From DATCJU01 sp036562635 (GTDB taxonomy: Bacteria > Actinomycetota > Actinomycetes > Mycobacteriales > Pseudonocardiaceae): a stretch of 64,000 nucleotides of DNA. The DNA is taken from contig DATCJU010000081.1 of assembly GCA_036562635.1 (NCBI GenBank), positions 32,706 to 96,705 on the forward strand, in the 5' to 3' direction. The position numbers and the translations under genes are program-made. A model generated the notes under the pieces. It had not been told where the DNA came from. It saw nothing but the letters and a program-made list of their open reading frames with translations, and did no database searches. This document shows positions 59,272 to 64,000 of the stretch, piece by piece (the stretch's first letter is position 1; each line of letters opens with the position of its first letter).

Positions 59272-60051
59272 TCAGGCACCGCCCGCACGTCCACGCCGTT
59301 CGACGAGCGCGGCCAGGCCGTCGAGCACCCGGGCCAGCCCGAACTCGTAGGCGTGCTCCGCGTCGTAGGCACCGCGGTAGGCCCGCCCCGCCGCGGTGCC
59401 GACCCGGACGGCGGTGGGGTAGGCCGCGCCGTCGAGGACACGGTCGAGCACGGGGGCGTTCGCCTCCCACCACTGCTCATCGCTCATCGCACTGTCCCGT
59501 CGCGCCGCGGCGGCCTCGGCGGCCGAGAGTGCGGAGAACTGGACGAACCCCAGCAGGTAGGTCAGGGCGGCGTCCATCTCCAGGTCGGTCAGGCCCAGGC
59601 CGTCGAACGCGGTCAGTTCGTGCTCGTACTTGGCCAGGTACCCCGGCCCCAGGGGCGGTCGGCCGGTGGAGACGGTGGCCGCCCACGGGTGCCGCCGGTA
59701 CAGCTCCCGGTTCTCCCGGGCCACCGTCACCACCCGCTCCCGCCAGGGCAGACCGGACAGGTCCGTACGGGGCATCCGCGCGTAGACCGTGTCCAGCATC
59801 AGGTCCAGCAACTCGGCCTTGCCCGGGACGTAGGTGTAGAGCGACATGGGCGCCACCCCCAGGACCTGCGCGACCCGACGCATGGTCACGGCCGACAACC
59901 CCTCGGCGTCCGCCAGCTCGACGGCCGCGTCGACGACACGGTCCACGCTCAACCCCTGGCGCGGCCCCCGCGTGGACTGCCGGGTTCCGTTGCCGCGCCA
60001 CAGCAGTTCCAGCGTCCGCACCGGGTCACCGGCGCCGCTCCGGTGGCTCAT
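59272..60051 (-). CDS. TetR/AcrR family regulator
   Basis: ATG 60051 gives 259 residues. The helix-turn-helix lies near residues 36-85 (VVDAAVELADAEGLSAVTM and VAQVLGVAPMSLYTYVPGKAELL), followed by a TetR_C-type domain with HPWAATVSTGRPPLGP and the AALTYLLGFVQFSALSA dimer helix. A basic N-terminal extension of about 30 residues is present. A nested palindromic operator separates it from the divergent VOC gene, so it probably represses both. The inducer is unknown. Confidence 0.92.
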   Translation of the reverse strand: MSHRSGAGDPVRTLELLWRGNGTRQSTRGPRQGLSVDRVVDAAVELADAEGLSAVTMRRVAQVLGVAPMSLYTYVPGKAELLDLMLDTVYARMPRTDLSGLPWRERVVTVARENRELYRRHPWAATVSTGRPPLGPGYLAKYEHELTAFDGLGLTDLEMDAALTYLLGFVQFSALSAAEAAAARRDSAMSDEQWWEANAPVLDRVLDGAAYPTAVRVGTAAGRAYRGAYDAEHAYEFGLARVLDGLAALVERRGRAGGA

Positions 60052-60069
60052 TTGCTCCGCCCCTTCCTT

Positions 60070-60102
60070 TTCCGTACGTTGTACAACGTACGTCGTACGG
60101 AA
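60070..60102. promoter_or_regulatory. Nested palindromic TetR operator
   Basis: A perfect 20-bp palindrome (60073-60092, CGTACGTTGTACAACGTACG) overlaps a second inverted repeat, TTCCGTACG (60070-60078) with CGTACGGAA (60094-60102). The site lies 18 bases before tetR and 30 bases before the VOC gene. Confidence 0.75.
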
Positions 60103-60132
60103 ATCCGTGCCACTCCTGTCCCGGAGGATCCC

Positions 60133-60522
60133 GTGAAGATCAGCGCATCCGCCGTCTCGCTGAACGTCGCGGACGTCGAGGCGTCCAGCAGATTCCTCAC
60201 CACCCACTTCGGCTTCCGGGAGGAGATGGCCGCCGACGGCTTCGCCTCCCTGACCCGCGACGACGTCGGGATGAACGTCGTCTTCCTCCGGCGCGGCCTG
60301 GCGACCCTGCCCGAGGACCAGCGCCACGACCACGCCTCGGGGGTGATCCTCGCCTTCGTCGTCGACGACCTGGAGGGAGAGCTGGCCCGCCTGCAGGCCG
60401 AGGGAGTCACCATCACCATGCCCCTGACCGTCGAGGAGTGGGGCGAGCGCGCGTTCCAGGTACGCGACCCCAACGGGGTGATCATCCAGCTCGTCGACTG
60501 GAACGGCCCCACCGCGAACTGA
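60133..60522 (+). CDS. VOC-family (glyoxalase/bleomycin-resistance fold) protein
   Basis: GTG 60133, five bases after GGAGG, gives 129 residues. Paired beta-alpha-beta-beta-beta modules are visible: ASAVSLNVADVEASSRFLTTHFGF and GVILAFVVDDLEGELARLQAEG, ending with RDPNGVIIQLVDW, where the Glu/Gln and His positions would bind metal. The protein may bind or modify a small toxic compound. It is divergent from a TetR regulator with a shared operator, so its product is probably induced by the compound it handles. Confidence 0.9.
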   Translation: MKISASAVSLNVADVEASSRFLTTHFGFREEMAADGFASLTRDDVGMNVVFLRRGLATLPEDQRHDHASGVILAFVVDDLEGELARLQAEGVTITMPLTVEEWGERAFQVRDPNGVIIQLVDWNGPTAN

Positions 60523-60531
60523 CACCCACCC

Positions 60532-60564
60532 GACCGGCGCGGCGGCCCCACCGCCGCGCCGGTC
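60532..60564. terminator. Terminator between the VOC gene and the gluconokinase gene
   Basis: A perfect 14-bp stem (60532-60545 with 60551-60564) and five-base loop lies between converging genes and touches the stop codon of the kinase. Confidence 0.85.
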
Positions 60565-62074
60565 ACCCCTCCGGCACGTCCAGCGCCGCCGACAGCTCCC
60601 GCAACGCGGCGTAGGCCCGCTCCACCACCGGGAGCCGGGCCGCCATGACCTGCGCCGCCACGACATCGGGCTCGACCACCCGCTGCGGACGCACCGTCGT
60701 GGCCGCCTCCCGCAGCGAACCGAACTCCCCCAGCGCCCGCCACCCCAGCAGCGCCGCACCCAGCCCCGACCCGGCCTGGTCCTCGGCCAGCTCCACCCGG
60801 GAACCCAGCGCCGCGGCCACCGTGTTCGCCCACAGGTCGTCCCGGAACGCCCCACCGGTGGCCCGCACCGAGTCGACCGTCACCCCGGTGGCCAGCACGG
60901 CCCGGTACACCAGGGCGAGCTGCTGGCACACCCCCTCGACGAGGGCACGCACCACCTCGGCGCGGCCGTGCTCCCGACGCAGTCCCAGCAGCGCCCCCCG
61001 CGCGTCCACGTCCCACCAGGGGGCGCGCTCCCCGAGCAGGTAGGGCAGCGCCACCAGGCCGTTCGCCCCCACCGGCACCGCGGCGGCCTCCGCCAGCAGG
61101 CCGGACAGGTCCGAGGTGCCGAACGCCTCGGCCGCCCACTGCGTCACCACCCCGCCGTTGCTCACCGCCCCGCCGACCACCCACAGCCCGTCGCCGATCG
61201 CGTAGCAGAACAACCGGCAGCCCTCGTCCACCCCGGGTCGTTCGGTGGTCACCCGCAGCGCCCCACTGGTGCCCAGGGACACCGCCGCCGTCCCGGGGCG
61301 CACCGCCCCCACCCCGAGATTGGCCAGCGGCCCGTCCCCGCCCCCGGCCACCACGGGCAGACCCACGGGCAGACCGGTGGCCCTCGCCGCCTCCGGCCCC
61401 AGCGCCAGCACCTCGGTCGGTGCACACAGCTCCGGCAGCTGCTCGGCCCGCACCCCGGCGACGTGCAGCGAGGCCGGGTGCCAGGCCAGACGGCGGATGT
61501 CCATCAGACCGGTACCGGAGGCGTTGGAGTGCTCGGTGACCAACCGGTCCGTGAGCTGGAACAACACGTAGTCCTTCAGCCCGCACCAGCGGGCCGCCCG
61601 CCGGGCCGTCCCCGGGTCCTGCTCGGCGAACCAGACCAGCTTGGACAACGGGGCGAACGGGTGCACCGGGGTGCCGGTGACACGGTGCAGCTCCTGGCTC
61701 TCGGGCAGTGCCCGCAGCCGGCGCGCCTGTGCCCGAGCCCGGTTGTCCGCCCAGCTCATCGCGGGGGTGATGGGTCGGCCGGCCGTGTCGAGGGCGAGCA
61801 ACGTGTGCATCGCCCCGGTCAGCGCCAGCCCCGCCACCTCCCGCCCCTCGGCCCGGTACCGCGCCGCGCACTCACGCACCGCCCGCAGCGCGACGGCCAC
61901 CACCCGGTCCGGGTCGTGCGTCACCTCGTCGCCGTCCCCGGTGTGCGGCAGGTGGTCGTGCTCGACGAACCCCAGCACCCGACCGGCACGGTCCACCGCG
62001 ACCACCTTCGTCGCCGTGGTCCCCAGGTCCACGCCGAGCACCACCGCGTTCCCACCGCGCCGAGTTCCCGCCAC
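60563..62074 (-). CDS. FGGY-family carbohydrate kinase, gluconokinase type
   Basis: GTG 62074 is seven bases after TAGGTT, giving 503 residues. The N-terminal FGGY domain opens with LGVDLGTTATKVVAVD, and substrate-side motifs include GLALTGAMHTLLALD, SWADNRA and TPVHPFAPLSKLVW, which match FGGY gluconokinases more than xylulokinases. The C-terminal domain has the ATP motif GGGDGPLANLGVG and GLVALPYLLGERAPWWD. It would phosphorylate gluconate to enter the pentose phosphate pathway. No gluconate permease or dehydrogenase is nearby. Confidence 0.85.
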   Translation of the reverse strand: MAGTRRGGNAVVLGVDLGTTATKVVAVDRAGRVLGFVEHDHLPHTGDGDEVTHDPDRVVAVALRAVRECAARYRAEGREVAGLALTGAMHTLLALDTAGRPITPAMSWADNRARAQARRLRALPESQELHRVTGTPVHPFAPLSKLVWFAEQDPGTARRAARWCGLKDYVLFQLTDRLVTEHSNASGTGLMDIRRLAWHPASLHVAGVRAEQLPELCAPTEVLALGPEAARATGLPVGLPVVAGGGDGPLANLGVGAVRPGTAAVSLGTSGALRVTTERPGVDEGCRLFCYAIGDGLWVVGGAVSNGGVVTQWAAEAFGTSDLSGLLAEAAAVPVGANGLVALPYLLGERAPWWDVDARGALLGLRREHGRAEVVRALVEGVCQQLALVYRAVLATGVTVDSVRATGGAFRDDLWANTVAAALGSRVELAEDQAGSGLGAALLGWRALGEFGSLREAATTVRPQRVVEPDVVAAQVMAARLPVVERAYAALRELSAALDVPEG

Positions 62075-62119
62075 GGCCCCGAACCTAGCCCACCGACGTC
62101 ACCCGTCCGGGAAGGACGC

Positions 62120-62147
62120 GGGCCCCGTCCACCCGGGGACGGGGCCC
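62120..62147 (-). terminator. Terminator of the ask-asd operon
   Basis: An 11-bp GC-rich stem (62120-62130 with 62137-62147) stands 23 bases after the asd stop. Confidence 0.8.
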
Positions 62148-62169
62148 ACACGTCAGGCCGTGACGGCAC

Positions 62170-63237
62170 TCAGCCGGCCAGATCGGCGGCCAGCTTCTCC
62201 GCGATCTCGTAGGTGTTCAGCGCCGCTCCCTTGCGCAGGTTGTCCCCGCACACGAAGAAGTCCAGCGTGTTCGGGAAGTCCAACGCCTGCCGGATGCGGC
62301 CCACGTAGGTCGGGTCGCCGCCGACCACGTCCGCCGGAGTGGGGAACCGCAGGGCAGCCGGGTCGTCGACCAGCACCACGGTGGGCTGGGCCTCGAAGAT
62401 CTCCCGGGCCTGGGCCACGGTGACCTCCCGCTCGAACGTGGCGTGCACCGCCAGCGAGTGCGTGGTGACCACCGGGACCCGGACGCAGGTGGCGGACACC
62501 TTCAGGTCCGGGATGCCGAGGATCTTGCGGGACTCGTTGCGGACCTTCAGCTCCTCGGAGCTCCAGCCGTCCTCCTTGAGCGAGCCGGCCCACGGGACGA
62601 CGTTGAGCGCGAGCGGAGCCGGGAACGGCGAGGTCGCGTCGAGACCGGCCGCCTCCAGGGCCTCCCGCACATCACCGGCCCGCACGCCGACCTGCTTGCC
62701 GGCCACCGCGGCGATCTCCGCGTACAGCCGGTCGACTCCCGCCTGGCCCGCACCGGACGCGGCCTGGTAGGACGCCACGACCAGCTCGCGCAGCCCGAAC
62801 TCGCGGTGCAGCGCCCCCACCGCGGCCATCATGGACAGCGTCGTGCAGTTGGGGTTGGCGATGATCCCCCGGGGCCGGTGGGCGATCGCGTGCGCGTTCA
62901 CCTCCGGCACCACCAGCGGCACCTCGGGGTCCATCCGGAACGCGCCCGAGTTGTCCACCACCACCGCGCCGCGGGCCGCCGCGATCGGTGCCCACTCGGC
63001 GGACACCGCGTCCGGCACGTCGAACATGGCGACGTCGACGCCGTCGAAGACCTCCGGCGCCAGCGCCTGGACGGTGACGTCCTCCCCGCGCACGGTGATC
63101 CGCTTGCCCGCGGAGCGCGGCGAGGCGATCAGCCGCACCTCGCCCCAGGGCCAGTCCGGCCGGCCGTTCATGATGTCGACCATCACCGTGCCGACCGCGC
63201 CGGTCGCGCCGACCAGCGCCAACGTGGGCCTGCTCAT
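62170..63237 (-). CDS. asd: Aspartate-semialdehyde dehydrogenase
   Basis: The 355-residue enzyme starts MSRPTLALVGATGAVGTVM, with the NADPH-binding GATGAVG loop. The active-site Cys lies in ANPNCTTLSM near residue 130, and SYQAASGAGQAG and the His in TTHSLAVHA follow. It reduces aspartyl phosphate to the semialdehyde, precursor of lysine, diaminopimelate, threonine and methionine. ATG 63237 lies five bases after the ask stop; a GTG three codons earlier would overlap ask. Peptidoglycan needs its product diaminopimelate, linking it to the envelope theme. Confidence 0.96.
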   Translation of the reverse strand: MSRPTLALVGATGAVGTVMVDIMNGRPDWPWGEVRLIASPRSAGKRITVRGEDVTVQALAPEVFDGVDVAMFDVPDAVSAEWAPIAAARGAVVVDNSGAFRMDPEVPLVVPEVNAHAIAHRPRGIIANPNCTTLSMMAAVGALHREFGLRELVVASYQAASGAGQAGVDRLYAEIAAVAGKQVGVRAGDVREALEAAGLDATSPFPAPLALNVVPWAGSLKEDGWSSEELKVRNESRKILGIPDLKVSATCVRVPVVTTHSLAVHATFEREVTVAQAREIFEAQPTVVLVDDPAALRFPTPADVVGGDPTYVGRIRQALDFPNTLDFFVCGDNLRKGAALNTYEIAEKLAADLAG

Positions 63238-63242
63238 CCCGT

Positions 63243-63761
63243 TCACCGTCCCGTCCCGGCGTAGACCGTGGCTTCCTCGTCGCCGTCGAGGTCGAACGCC
63301 TCGTGCAGCGCCCGGACCGCGTCGTCGAGCTGGGTGTCCCGACACACCACCGAGATCCGGATCTCGGAGGTGGAGATGATCTCGATGTTGACCCCGGCCT
63401 TGGCCAGGGCCTCGCAGAAGGTGGCGGTGACACCGGGGTGCGAGCGCATGCCCGCGCCGATCAGCGACACCTTGCCGATGTGCTCGTCGTAGAGCACCTG
63501 GCCGAAGCCGATCTCCTCGCGGCGCTTCTCCAGCGCGGCGACCGCCTTGGGGCCGTCGGCCTTGGGCAGGGTGAAGGTGATGTCGGTACGGCCGCTCTCG
63601 GCGCGCGACACGTTCTGCACCACCATGTCGATGTCGATCTCGGCGTCGGCGACGATCCGGAAGATCTGCGCCGCCTCGCCCGGGTGGTCGGGCACGTTGG
63701 TCACGGTGACCTTGGCCTCGGACCGGTCGTGCGCAACCCCGGTGATCAGAGCCTGTTCCAC
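63243..63761 (-). CDS. ask: Aspartokinase beta subunit from an internal start
   Basis: Within ask, GGAGG stands eight bases before an in-frame GTG (complement of 63759-63761) that would give a 172-residue protein starting EQALITGVAHDRSEAKVTV. In Corynebacterium glutamicum an internal start in the same place makes the 172-residue regulatory beta subunit. The product holds both ACT domains and would form an alpha2-beta2 enzyme. Confidence 0.75.
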   Translation of the reverse strand: MEQALITGVAHDRSEAKVTVTNVPDHPGEAAQIFRIVADAEIDIDMVVQNVSRAESGRTDITFTLPKADGPKAVAALEKRREEIGFGQVLYDEHIGKVSLIGAGMRSHPGVTATFCEALAKAGVNIEIISTSEIRISVVCRDTQLDDAVRALHEAFDLDGDEEATVYAGTGR

Positions 63762-64000
63762 GGGAAGGTCCTCCATCGAGCCGGAGACGAGGGTTCCGGG
63801 CTTGTTGCTGTACGACGAGCGGACGTGGATCGGGACGTTGTAGCGACGGGCGTACTCCACCGAGCGCAGGTAGAGCACCTTGGCGCCCGCCGACGCCATC
63901 TCCAGCATCTCCTCGTAGGTGATGCGGTCCAGCTTCCGGGCGGTGCGCACGATGCGTGGGTCCGCGGTGAACACCCCGTCCACGTCGGTGTAGATCTCGC
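63243..64000 (-). CDS. ask: Aspartokinase, 3' part (5' end outside window)
   Basis: About 252 residues are visible, starting inside the kinase domain (EIYTDVDGVFTADPRIV, the nucleotide loop region). Two ACT domains follow (about 95-170 and 175-245 of the visible part), with VTVTNVPDHPGEAAQIF and KVSLIGAGMRSHPGVTATF, which bind lysine and threonine for feedback control. The gene precedes asd by five bases, the classic ask-asd operon. An internal ribosome site predicts a separate beta subunit. Confidence 0.95.
   Translation of the reverse strand, partial: EIYTDVDGVFTADPRIVRTARKLDRITYEEMLEMASAGAKVLYLRSVEYARRYNVPIHVRSSYSNKPGTLVSGSMEDLPVEQALITGVAHDRSEAKVTVTNVPDHPGEAAQIFRIVADAEIDIDMVVQNVSRAESGRTDITFTLPKADGPKAVAALEKRREEIGFGQVLYDEHIGKVSLIGAGMRSHPGVTATFCEALAKAGVNIEIISTSEIRISVVCRDTQLDDAVRALHEAFDLDGDEEATVYAGTGR

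Noticed and set aside
1..64000. CRISPR arrays, insertion sequences, transposase or integrase genes
   Set aside because: No regular spaced repeats and no gene with transposase or recombinase motifs were seen in any part of the window.

Overview
The window is a stretch of a very GC-rich actinobacterial chromosome, with almost every third codon position G or C and many GTG starts. Gene order follows the Mycobacterium tuberculosis block Rv3654c to Rv3683, with asd and ask further on. The EspG/PPE/DUF3558 genes, the many leaderless genes and the MurNAc-recycling genes suggest the order Pseudonocardiales. I infer this from gene content and cannot name a genus.

Layout. 1-437: end-truncated primase/polymerase-type gene (minus). 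775-5800: a tightly overlapping minus-strand operon, ssd-tadA-tadB-tadC-DUF4244-tadE-tadE, for a Tad/Flp-type pilus or secretion system. 5801-6354: a long structured intergenic region in the place where the 6S-like RNA Ms1 sits in mycobacteria, with two perfect DnaA boxes. 6355-7197: HAD phosphatase. 7198-18651: peptidoglycan-recycling genes nagZ-namZ-amiE and murR-murQ, separated by a minus-strand cluster related to type VII secretion (EspG, PPE-like protein, DUF3558 lipoprotein, unknown). 18700-30477: Fic-like protein, acs, TauE permease, nhaA, holin-like protein, epoxide hydrolase, marP, NUDIX, TlpA-type thioredoxin, nth, small membrane protein, crp. 31002-43724: MFS transporter, second sliding clamp (dnaN paralogue), MBL hydrolase, NUDIX, oxidoreductase, TPR protein, a paralogous pair of unknown proteins, ridA, DUF4177, two ArsA-like ATPases, whiB4. 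43959-48252: ponA2, yqeY, metallophosphoesterase, tRNA-Pro(CGG). 49007-60522: dehydrogenase, two overlapping small ORFs, S9 peptidase, dps, flavin reductase, DCC protein, fur-catalase, second MFS transporter, TetR with a divergent VOC protein. 60563-64000: gluconokinase-like gene, asd and the 3' part of ask.

How the genes fit together. Four themes recur: cell-envelope building and recycling (ponA2, nagZ, namZ, amiE, murQ, marP), redox defence (whiB4, catalase-fur, dps, TlpA, flavin reductase), cAMP/acetate metabolism (crp, and acs with a Crp-like site upstream) and DNA maintenance (nth, the clamp paralogue, primase-polymerase). Much of the transcription looks leaderless: a TAnnnT-like -10 box lies 6-7 bases before the start codon of well over ten genes, and this fixes their starts. 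No CRISPR array, insertion sequence or prophage was seen.
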